DNA from: Spirochaetaceae bacterium
GTDB lineage: Bacteria; Spirochaetota; Spirochaetia; Treponematales; Breznakiellaceae
Assembly: GCA_031265025.1 (NCBI GenBank)
Contig: JAISDF010000214.1
Location: 1 to 7,988 of the forward strand
DNA: 7,988 bases
Reading direction: 5' to 3'
In this document: piece by piece, positions 1 to 5,948 of the stretch
Layout: each line of letters begins with the position of its first letter
Position numbering within the stretch: position 1 is the stretch's first letter
Notes under the pieces: generated by a model
Databases searched by the model: none
The model's input: only the letters and a program-made list of their open reading frames with translations
What the model was told of the DNA's origin: nothing
Position numbers and translations under genes: made by a program

Positions 1-297
1 GGCCGTTTTGGGACCTGGGCTTTCTCCTACGGTTTTACCCAGAGCGCGGGCTGGGGCGAATATGCCAAGCGCATCCTTGAGGGCAAGGCCAAGCTCGGCA
101 ATCAGGACGATATGTGGGCGGCCCTGGGGGAATTTACTCCCGGCGCGAAATGGACCGGCGCCTATTATGTTGACGCCAATACCGGCGTGCGCTCACGGAA
201 TCATCTTTTGGTCTACATGGATACCTATGTCATGGGCCGGGGTTATCTTCCCACTACCCAGCAGACAGTCCCTGAAAAGTACTATAATATTAAATTT
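1..297 (+). repeat. Diverged direct repeat, copy 1 (3' end of first DUF3798 gene)
   Basis: This segment aligns base for base, without indels, to 1267-1563. My hand count is 60 differences in 297 positions (about 80% identity). Identity is uneven: about 68% over the first 120 bases and about 88% over the last 177. It reflects tandem duplication of a receptor gene; the true repeat extends leftwards beyond the window. Confidence 0.9.
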
Positions 298-309
298 CAG
301 CAGAACTAA
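1..309 (+). CDS. DUF3798 family substrate-binding lipoprotein, C-terminal 102 residues only (5' end outside window)
   Basis: Frame 1 is open from the first base to a TAA at 307-309, so this is the 3' end of a gene that begins before the window. The 102 residues align without a gap to the C-terminus of the next gene product, 80 identical by hand count (78%). Shared stretches include GRFGTWAFSYGFT near the start, AALGEFTPGAKW, LLVYMDTYVMG and GYLPTTQQTVPEKYYNIKF at the end. The family assignment therefore rests on the full-length neighbour. The role is inferred to be an extracytoplasmic ligand-binding protein for the ABC transporter encoded downstream, either a second receptor or a duplicate. 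The signal peptide and most of the binding domain cannot be seen. The stop codon overlaps the ribosome-binding site of the next gene, so the two receptor genes are almost certainly co-transcribed. Nothing suggests a pseudogene; the truncation is the window edge. Confidence 0.85.
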   Translation, partial: GRFGTWAFSYGFTQSAGWGEYAKRILEGKAKLGNQDDMWAALGEFTPGAKWTGAYYVDANTGVRSRNHLLVYMDTYVMGRGYLPTTQQTVPEKYYNIKFQQN

Positions 310-314
310 GGAGG
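308..314 (+). promoter_or_regulatory. Strong Shine-Dalgarno site (AAGGAGG) of the second DUF3798 gene
   Basis: AAGGAGG lies seven bases before the ATG at 322 and fixes that start. Its first two bases are the last two of the upstream TAA stop, so a ribosome terminating on the first receptor gene sits on this site. The gap between the two genes is only 12 bases and has no room for a separate promoter. Confidence 0.9.
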
Positions 315-321
315 AAATTAC

Positions 322-1578
322 ATGAATGTACGAAAAAGAAATCTCGTCCTGTTAGTGGCGGGGTGTCTGGCCTTATTTGCCGCGTGCAAGAAGGAACAGG
401 CGGTAAGCAGCAGTTCCGGCGCGGAGAGGGACTGGAAGGCTTCCGGCCCCTTTCACATTGGCATTGTTACCGGCACGGTCTCCCAGTCCGAAGACGACCT
501 CAGGGGCGCCGAGGAACTGATTCGCCGTTACGGCAGGGCTTCCGAAGGCGGCATGATTCAGCATGTTACCTATCCCGACAACTTCATGGACCAGCAGGAA
601 GTAACCATCACCCAGATAGTTACCCTGTCCGATGATCCCCTGATGAAGGCCATTATTATGAACCAGGCCGTACCCGGCGCTGCCGAGGGTTTCAGGCGGG
701 TCAGGGAACGGAGGCCGGACATACTGCTTCTCGCGGGCGAACCCCACGAAGACCCCCTGGTTATCCAGGGCGCGGCGGATTTGGCTGTCAGCGCGGACTT
801 TATTTCCCGGGGCTATACCATTCCCTGGGCGGCAAAGCAGCTTGGCGCGGACACCTTTGTCCATATTTCCTTTCCCCGGCACATGAGCTACGAATCCCTT
901 GGGCTCCGCAGGCAGATTTTTGAGGAAGCCTGTAAGGACCTGGGCATCAATTTTGTATTCGTAACCGCCCCGGACCCCACGAGCGACGTGGGCGTGGCCG
1001 GAGCCCAGCAGTACATCCTTGAGCAGACTCCCCAGTGGATTCAGACTTACGGCAAAAATTCGGTGTTCTTCTGCACCAATGACGCCCACACCGAACCCCT
1101 GCTCCGCCAGCTTCTCCAGTACGGCGGCATGTTTGTGGAAGCGGACCTTCCCTCGCCTCTCATGGGGTATCCCGGCGCCCTGGGCCTCGACCTTTCCGCC
1201 GAAGCGGGCGATTTCCCCGCCATACTCAAAAAGGTTGAAGAAGCGGTAACGACCAGGGGCGGCGCCGGCCGCTTTGGTACATGGGCCTTCTCCTACGGCT
1301 TTACCGTCAGTTCCGGCCTCGGCGAATTTGCCAAGCGGGTGCTGGAAGGCAGCGCGACCCTTGCGAGTTCTGCTGATCTTTACGCGGCCCTGGGAGAATT
1401 TACCCCCGGCGCGAAATGGAGCGGCGGGTACTATATCGACGCCAATACCGGCGTGCGGGCAAGAAATCAGCTTTTGGTCTACATGGACACCTATGTCATG
1501 GGTCAGGGCTATCTTCCCACCACCCAGCAGACGGTTCCTGAAAAGTACTATAACATCAAATTTAATAAGCCTCAGTAA
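322..1578 (+). CDS. DUF3798 family substrate-binding lipoprotein of an ABC transporter (418 aa)
   Basis: Predicted extracytoplasmic lipoprotein that captures the ligand for the downstream ABC importer. The N-terminus MNVRKRN is basic, followed by a hydrophobic stretch and a lipobox FAAC with C22 as the likely lipidated residue; KKEQ and a Ser-rich linker follow. An earlier VAGC (C15) also resembles a lipobox but leaves a very short hydrophobic core. The domain starts near residue 43 with PFHIGIVTGTVSQSEDD, like the first strand of type I periplasmic binding proteins. Further blocks are ILLLAGEPHEDP (134-145), GADTFVHISFPRHMSYE (175-191), FCTNDAHTEPL (250-260) and the C-terminal block from residue 316. 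The length of 418 aa is at the upper end of what I recall for DUF3798 (PF12683). The ATG at 322 is supported by AAGGAGG seven bases upstream. The family assignment is from recall of the family and its neighbours, not a search. The ligand is unknown. Confidence 0.85.
   Translation: MNVRKRNLVLLVAGCLALFAACKKEQAVSSSSGAERDWKASGPFHIGIVTGTVSQSEDDLRGAEELIRRYGRASEGGMIQHVTYPDNFMDQQEVTITQIVTLSDDPLMKAIIMNQAVPGAAEGFRRVRERRPDILLLAGEPHEDPLVIQGAADLAVSADFISRGYTIPWAAKQLGADTFVHISFPRHMSYESLGLRRQIFEEACKDLGINFVFVTAPDPTSDVGVAGAQQYILEQTPQWIQTYGKNSVFFCTNDAHTEPLLRQLLQYGGMFVEADLPSPLMGYPGALGLDLSAEAGDFPAILKKVEEAVTTRGGAGRFGTWAFSYGFTVSSGLGEFAKRVLEGSATLASSADLYAALGEFTPGAKWSGGYYIDANTGVRARNQLLVYMDTYVMGQGYLPTTQQTVPEKYYNIKFNKPQ
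1267..1563 (+). repeat. Diverged direct repeat, copy 2 (3' end of second DUF3798 gene)
   Basis: Partner of 1-297. Differences in the better-conserved part are mostly third-codon changes (for example ACT/ACC, CAG ACA/CAG ACG), so the similarity is kept by selection on the protein, possibly helped by gene conversion. Confidence 0.9.
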
Positions 1579-1583
1579 GATTT

Positions 1584-1636
1584 GCGCGGGCGGGGCTGTC
1601 CTGACGGGCAGTCCCCGCCTCCCGGCTCTGCCGCGC
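1584..1636 (+). promoter_or_regulatory. Intercistronic hairpin between receptor and ATPase genes
   Basis: The core stem is 1589-1601 paired with 1606-1619: thirteen base pairs, one G.U pair, one bulged T at 1612 and a TGAC loop. GCGCG at 1584-1588 can also pair with CGCGC at 1632-1636 to close a larger structure around it. No run of T follows; the sequence after it is TTGTTGGTTGAG, so it is a poor intrinsic terminator. Such stems after a binding-protein gene commonly protect the upstream mRNA from 3' exonucleases or reduce read-through, giving more receptor than transporter. That role is inferred here. Confidence 0.6.
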
Positions 1637-1664
1637 GGTTGTTGGTTGAGAGAAATTTTCATAT

Positions 1665-1669
1665 AAGGA
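1665..1669 (+). promoter_or_regulatory. Shine-Dalgarno site (AAGGA) of the ABC ATPase gene
   Basis: AAGGA ends six bases before the ATG at 1676. It supports this start, which also places the first beta strand (LLKLEGVSKEF) directly at the N-terminus, as in other ABC ATPases. Confidence 0.75.
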
Positions 1670-1675
1670 CTTTGT

Positions 1676-3274
1676 ATGAGTGATTCCCCCCTTCTCAAAC
1701 TGGAAGGCGTATCAAAGGAATTTTACGGAACCGCGGTGCTCCAGGACGTTAATTTTTCCCTCAGGGCAGGAGAAATCCTCGGCCTGGTCGGGGAAAACGG
1801 GGCCGGAAAAACCACCCTGATGCATATACTTTTCGGTATGCCGGTTATTGCCGATACCGGCGGTTTTGGCGGCAAGGTGTACATACAGGGTAAACGGGCC
1901 TATTTCAAGAGCCCCTTTGACGCCATGGACGCGGGGATAGGCATGGTTCACCAGGAATTTTCCCTCATACCAGGCTTTACCGCCTATGAGAATATCATGC
2001 TCAACCGGGAACCTTCAAAATTGAACCCGGCTGTAGAAGTTTTCGGCGACCGCCTTGCCACTCTCAGGCGGAATGTAATGAAAACCCGTTCCCAGGAGGC
2101 CATTGCCAAACTTGGGGTAAAAATAGACAGTGAAACGCTTGTTTCGGAGATGCCCGTAGGGCATAAGCAGTTTACCGAGATAGCCAGGGAAATAGACCGG
2201 GACGAGGTAAAGCTCCTGGTGCTTGACGAACCTACCGCCGTGCTTACCGAAAGTGAGGCGGATATACTGCTTTCCGCCCTCAAGCGGCTCGCCGCCGGGG
2301 GAATAGGGATCATTTTTATTTCCCACAGGCTCCATGAAGTAACCGGGATAGCCGACCGGGTTGTAGTTCTCAGGGACGGCCGTATCATCAGGGACGCTGC
2401 CAACGACAATCTTAAAGTCGCCGATATTGCTTCCTGGATGGTCGGCAGGGAACTGGACCAGGCCCCCGAACAGGCGGCGGATGACGCGGCGCTTTCGGCG
2501 GGGCAGGCTTCGGAAGACACCCTGGTTATAGAGCATTTGTGGGTGGATATGCCCGGAGAAACCGTGCGGGATGTTTCCTTTTCGGTAAAGAAAGGGGAAA
2601 TCTTCGGCATTGGGGGTCTGGCCGGCCAGGGCAAGCTGGGAATCCCCAACGGCATCATGGGGCTCTGCGCCGCCGGGGGAAAGGCGGTCCTTAACGGCAT
2701 GGCGGTTCCCCTCAGGTCTCCCAAGGCCGCCCTGGACGCGGGCATGGCCTTTGTGTCCGAGGACCGCCGGGGCGTGGGACTGCTTCTTGACGAGAGCCTT
2801 GACTGGAACATAGCCTTTGGCGCGATGCAGATTCACGGCGCGTATCTCAAGTCTTACCTGGGCGGACTTTTCAGGCTCAGGGATGAAAAGGCCATGCGGG
2901 AGCTGGCCAATGAATATATCGCCAAGCTGGAAATACGGTGCACGAGCTGCAAGCAGCCCGCCAAGGAGTTGTCGGGGGGGAATCAGCAGAAGGTCTGCCT
3001 TTCCAAGGCTTTTGCCCTTAACCCCCAACTCCTTTTTGTTTCCGAACCCACGCGGGGCATAGACGTGGGGGCAAAAAAAATCGTCCTTGATGTCCTTAAA
3101 CACTACAACCGGGACAGGGGAACCACCATAGTCATGGTTTCAAGCGAACTGGAAGAGCTCCGCTCAATCTGCAGCCGCATCGCCATTGTGGACGAGGGCC
3201 GCATTGCGGGCATACTGAGTCCGCGCTCGCCGCTAACCGAATTCGGGCTTCTCATGTCAGGGGTAAAAGCATGA
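1676..3274 (+). CDS. ABC importer ATP-binding protein with two fused nucleotide-binding domains (RbsA/NupO-like)
   Basis: Cytoplasmic ATPase that drives the two permeases encoded next. It has two ABC domains in 532 residues, somewhat longer than the usual ~500 of RbsA-type proteins. Domain 1 has Walker A GENGAGKTT (39-47), Q-loop Gln93 in GMVHQEFSL, a degenerate signature MPVGHKQ (159-165), Walker B LLVLDEP (D184, E185) and switch His217 in FISHRLHEV. Domain 2 has a degenerate P-loop GLAGQGKLG (K320 kept, Ser/Thr replaced by L321), a perfect signature LSGGNQQK (432-439), a Walker B LLFVSEP in which the Asp is Ser456 while Glu457 remains, and Ser490 at the switch-His position. The intact Walker A and B of domain 1 face the intact signature of domain 2, so one composite ATP site looks active and the other dead. 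The stop overlaps the permease start by ATGA. The family is clear; the substrate class is not, as sugar, nucleoside and other importers share this layout. Confidence 0.93.
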   Translation: MSDSPLLKLEGVSKEFYGTAVLQDVNFSLRAGEILGLVGENGAGKTTLMHILFGMPVIADTGGFGGKVYIQGKRAYFKSPFDAMDAGIGMVHQEFSLIPGFTAYENIMLNREPSKLNPAVEVFGDRLATLRRNVMKTRSQEAIAKLGVKIDSETLVSEMPVGHKQFTEIAREIDRDEVKLLVLDEPTAVLTESEADILLSALKRLAAGGIGIIFISHRLHEVTGIADRVVVLRDGRIIRDAANDNLKVADIASWMVGRELDQAPEQAADDAALSAGQASEDTLVIEHLWVDMPGETVRDVSFSVKKGEIFGIGGLAGQGKLGIPNGIMGLCAAGGKAVLNGMAVPLRSPKAALDAGMAFVSEDRRGVGLLLDESLDWNIAFGAMQIHGAYLKSYLGGLFRLRDEKAMRELANEYIAKLEIRCTSCKQPAKELSGGNQQKVCLSKAFALNPQLLFVSEPTRGIDVGAKKIVLDVLKHYNRDRGTTIVMVSSELEELRSICSRIAIVDEGRIAGILSPRSPLTEFGLLMSGVKA

Positions 3275-4332
3275 GTGATACAACTTTTAACGCCAAAATC
3301 AGGGAATTCGTCACCGATTTTGGATGGCCGAGGCTTATCATCTTTTTCTTTGTTGTGGCCCTCTTTATCGCCGCGCCCTTTGTGGGGGTCAGGGTGGACA
3401 ATTCCTTCAAGGATGTGCTGGTCCGTTTTGGCCAAAACGGGGTCATGGTCCTGGCAATGGTTCCCATGATGCAGGCCGGCGCCGGGCTCAACTTCGGGCT
3501 TCCCGTGGGCATCATCGCCGGGCTCCTCGGTTCAACCTTGTCCATGGAATTCCACCTGATCGGGGCGCAGGGCTTTTTCGGCGCGGTGGCCCTGAGCCTG
3601 CCCCTTGCCATAGGGTTCGGCATCCTGTACGGCCTCCTCCTTAACAAGGTCAAGGGCGAGGAAATGACCATAGCGATGTATGTGGGGTTTTCCATAGTAA
3701 CCTTTATGGCAATCATGTGGCTCGCCCTTCCCTACCGGAATCCCACCATGATCTGGGGCTACAGCGGCCAGGGGCTGAGGACCACCATCACCCTGGACGG
3801 GTACTGGGCAAAGATACTGAACAATTTCCTGGTCATCAGGGCAGGTCCCAATTTTGAATTTCCCACAGGCAGCATACTGTTCTTCGGCCTCATGGCGTTT
3901 ATCATGTGGCTCTTTATGCACAGCCGTACCGGAACGGCCCTTACAGCCGTAGGGTCCAATCCTGATTTTGCGAGGGCCGGCGGCGTCTCGGCAAATAACA
4001 TGCGGACCATCAGCGTTGTCATGTCCACGGTTTACGGCGCCATAGGCATACTCACCTACCAGCAGAGCTTCGGCTTTATACAGCTTTACAATGCCCCGCT
4101 GTACATGGCCTTTCCGGCGGTGGCCGCCATACTGCTCGGCGGCGCGTCGGTAAACAAGGCAAGCATACTCAATGTTGTGGTGGGGACCTTTCTCTTCCAG
4201 AGCATACTCGCCATGACCCCGTCGGTAATCAACAGCGTGCTCAAGACCGATATGTCTGAAGTTATACGCATACTCATATCCAACGGCATGATTATCTACG
4301 CGCTCACGCGAAGAACAAAGGTGACCAAATGA
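3271..4332 (+). CDS. ABC transporter permease, BPD_transp_2 (RbsC/LivM-like) family, first subunit
   Basis: Polytopic inner-membrane subunit, 353 aa, forming part of the translocation pathway. A short cytoplasmic N-terminus (to about residue 20) leads into a first hydrophobic helix LIIFFFVVALFIAAPFVG (22-39), then several more, roughly eight to nine in all by eye. Family-type landmarks are AGLNFGLPVG (71-80), LLNKVKGEEM (123-132), the cytoplasmic coupling loop with AVGSNPDFARAGGV (226-239) and AILLGGASV (286-294). These correspond one for one to motifs in the next gene product, so the two subunits are paralogues that probably form a heterodimer. The start overlaps the ATPase stop (ATGA at 3271-3274) with only a weak AGGGG upstream, which suggests translational coupling. 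The stop overlaps the next start in the same way. The substrate is not inferable. Confidence 0.9.
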   Translation: MSDTTFNAKIREFVTDFGWPRLIIFFFVVALFIAAPFVGVRVDNSFKDVLVRFGQNGVMVLAMVPMMQAGAGLNFGLPVGIIAGLLGSTLSMEFHLIGAQGFFGAVALSLPLAIGFGILYGLLLNKVKGEEMTIAMYVGFSIVTFMAIMWLALPYRNPTMIWGYSGQGLRTTITLDGYWAKILNNFLVIRAGPNFEFPTGSILFFGLMAFIMWLFMHSRTGTALTAVGSNPDFARAGGVSANNMRTISVVMSTVYGAIGILTYQQSFGFIQLYNAPLYMAFPAVAAILLGGASVNKASILNVVVGTFLFQSILAMTPSVINSVLKTDMSEVIRILISNGMIIYALTRRTKVTK

Positions 4333-5444
4333 AAGAGGTCAAAAAAACATTCAACCTGTCCCGCTTTCTTGCGGATAACGCCGTCGTGGTTATCTTTGTC
4401 GTCATTACCCTGACGGCAATTCCCATTTCGGGCCTCTCCCTCTTCTCCATAACCCAGGAGATATTTACCCGCATAGGGCGAAACTGCTTTCTGGTGTTCA
4501 GCCTGCTTCTTCCCATCATGGCGGGCATGGGCATCAACTTCGGCATGGTTCTGGGCGCCATGGCGGGACAAATCGGCCTCATCTTTGCCGTTGACTGGAA
4601 CATAATCGGCGTACCGGGGCTTGTTTTCGCGTGCCTTATAGGTATGCCCATAGCGGCCGGCCTCGGGGCGCTGGCGGGCCAGATCTTAAACCGCGCCAGG
4701 GGCAGGGAAATGGTTACCGGCTACATACTGGGTTTCTTTATGGACGGCTTTTACCAACTGGTAGTCCTGTACCTCATGGGCCCCATCATTCCGGTCCATT
4801 CGCTCAACATTACCCTGAGCCGGGGTTACGGCATACGAAATACCCTGAACCTTGACGTTATGCGCCAAACCCTCGACAGGCTTCTTCCCCTGCGCCTGGG
4901 GCGCATAAGCCTGCCTGTCGCCAATTACCTGGTCATCGCGGCCCTGTGCGTCTTTATAGTCTGGTTCAGAAAAACAAAACTCGGCCAGGATATGCGGGCC
5001 GTGGGGCAGAATCAGGCCGTGGCCCACGCCGCGGGCATTCCCGTAGACCGGACAAGAATCATAGCCATCATCATTTCTACCGTGCTTGCCAGCATAGGGC
5101 AGATTATCTTCCTCCAGAACATGGGGAACATGGCTACCTATAACGCCCATAAGCAGACCGGCTTCTTCGCCGCGGCGGCCATACTCGTAGGCGGCGCTTC
5201 GGTGAGCAGGGCGACCATACCGAATGTTTTTATCGGCACCGTACTTCTTCACCTGATGTATATTGTCGTTCCCAGGGCTGGAACCAATCTTTTTGGCGAC
5301 GCCCAGATAGGCGAATTCTTCAGGGACGCGTTCAGTTACGCGATCATAGCCCTGGCCCTGGTACTCCACGCCTGGCGTAAACGGGCAAACGCGGAACTCG
5401 CCCGGGCCGGACTCAGGGGCAATACGGAGGAGAACGGAGCATGA
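4329..5444 (+). CDS. ABC transporter permease, BPD_transp_2 (RbsC/LivM-like) family, second subunit
   Basis: Polytopic inner-membrane subunit of 371 aa. Hydrophobic segments begin near residue 18 (NAVVVIFVVITLTAIPI). Landmarks matching the first permease are AGMGINFGMVLGAMAG (65-80), ILNRARGREM (119-128), the coupling loop MRAVGQNQAVAHAAGIP (222-238), TYNA (270-273) and AAILVGGASV (283-292). A longer loop around residues 155-195 (HSLNITLSRGYGIRNTL and on) has no close match in the first permease and may contribute to receptor docking; that is speculation. The C-terminus is a basic, hydrophilic tail (HAWRKRANAELARAGLRGN). The start uses an ATGA overlap at 4329-4332 with AAGGTG at 4318-4323 as a fair ribosome-binding site. 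The stop overlaps the next gene by ATGA, placing that small protein in the same coupled unit. Confidence 0.9.
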   Translation: MKEVKKTFNLSRFLADNAVVVIFVVITLTAIPISGLSLFSITQEIFTRIGRNCFLVFSLLLPIMAGMGINFGMVLGAMAGQIGLIFAVDWNIIGVPGLVFACLIGMPIAAGLGALAGQILNRARGREMVTGYILGFFMDGFYQLVVLYLMGPIIPVHSLNITLSRGYGIRNTLNLDVMRQTLDRLLPLRLGRISLPVANYLVIAALCVFIVWFRKTKLGQDMRAVGQNQAVAHAAGIPVDRTRIIAIIISTVLASIGQIIFLQNMGNMATYNAHKQTGFFAAAAILVGGASVSRATIPNVFIGTVLLHLMYIVVPRAGTNLFGDAQIGEFFRDAFSYAIIALALVLHAWRKRANAELARAGLRGNTEENGA

Positions 5445-5902
5445 CCCCGGCAAAACGCAGGCTGATAATACGGGCCGCCATCACGGCCCTGTGGATAGGA
5501 CTCGGCGCCCTGATTTTTATTTTCAACCGGGGCCATACCCTCCTTGTTGATAACCGGGACGCGGAAGGCGCCGGCAGGGCGCCTGATCTTGTCGAGGTAT
5601 CGGTTGATTCGTTCTGGCCCCTGGAATTTTTCCGGGGAGACCGGGACCGCTTTACCGTAACCGGGTCCAAGCACCGGATCAGGATCGCTTTCAGCGACGG
5701 GACGCCGGATTTTACCGGAACCTTTGTACTCCCCATACGGGATGATATGTATATACTTTCGGTCCCCAAAATGATCAACGGGATTGAGCCTTTTGTGGAA
5801 GTGTTCCATTCCGTCCCGGAACCCCGGAATCCCGATGAGGATGCCCCTCCCCCGGCAGAAGGAGAATTGTTTGACGAGGTTCCTGACGAAGCCAGCCCTT
5901 AG
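5441..5902 (+). CDS. Small single-pass membrane protein co-translated with the ABC transporter; function unknown
   Basis: I cannot assign a function. The 153-residue product has a basic N-terminus (MTPAKRRLIIR), one hydrophobic helix at about 12-28, then GHTLLVDN (31-38) and a mixed, probably beta-rich domain (about 45-122) that by the positive-inside rule would lie outside the cytoplasm. The last 28 residues are a Pro- and acid-rich tail (10 Asp/Glu, 8 Pro). The start overlaps the permease stop by ATGA at 5441-5444 and GGAGG sits 10 bases upstream. The tight coupling suggests an accessory or assembly factor of the transporter. It may belong to a spirochaete DUF such as DUF6672, which I recall only loosely; NusG-domain-II-like small membrane proteins are another possibility. 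Translation ends in a tandem TAG TAG (5900-5905). There is no lipobox and no cleavable signal is obvious. Confidence 0.8.
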   Translation: MTPAKRRLIIRAAITALWIGLGALIFIFNRGHTLLVDNRDAEGAGRAPDLVEVSVDSFWPLEFFRGDRDRFTVTGSKHRIRIAFSDGTPDFTGTFVLPIRDDMYILSVPKMINGIEPFVEVFHSVPEPRNPDEDAPPPAEGELFDEVPDEASP

Positions 5903-5912
5903 TAGGGAACGA

Positions 5913-5941
5913 TTCACCTGATTGCCGTTTTGGGGTATACT
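5913..5941 (+). promoter_or_regulatory. Candidate sigma70-type promoter of ndk, predicted start of transcription beside the ATG
   Basis: TTCACC (5913-5918) and TATACT (5936-5941) match the -35 and -10 consensus at 4/6 and 5/6 with an ideal 17-base spacer. With the last base of the -10 at position -7, transcription would start at about 5948, one base before the ndk ATG at 5949. There is no Shine-Dalgarno sequence in the eight bases before the ATG (TCTCTTTT), which fits a leaderless message. The elements lie in the 46-base gap after the transporter operon. This is a consensus match by eye only. Confidence 0.45.
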
Positions 5942-5948
5942 CTCTTTT

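Noticed and set aside
1..309. First DUF3798 segment as a decayed gene fragment
   Set aside because: The frame is intact to the stop, it aligns without gaps to the full-length copy, and its substitutions are largely conservative or synonymous. It is cut only by the window edge.
1589..1619. Intrinsic transcription terminator after the receptor gene
   Set aside because: The stem is strong, but no T tract follows, and the transporter genes beyond it have no convincing promoter of their own. Kept as a regulatory hairpin instead.
1639..1667. Promoter before the ATPase gene (TTGTTG, 17 bases, TATAAG)
   Set aside because: The -35 matches only 3/6, and the predicted start at about 1674 would remove the AAGGA ribosome-binding site, so the TATAAG is more likely chance within the leader.
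373..1698. Long antisense reading frame (441 codons) opposite the receptor gene
   Set aside because: Its product is low-complexity Arg/Gly-rich with no domain, and it mirrors a gene with clear family features on the + strand. Long antisense frames are expected in G+C-rich genes with biased third positions.
2015..3103. Antisense reading frame opposite the ATPase gene
   Set aside because: It lies entirely across conserved ABC motifs on the + strand and shows no recognisable protein features.
5922..5948. Upstream TTG start for ndk adding MPFWGILSF
   Set aside because: The extension is unlike Ndk N-termini and would run through the candidate promoter; ATG 5949 gives the expected N-terminus.
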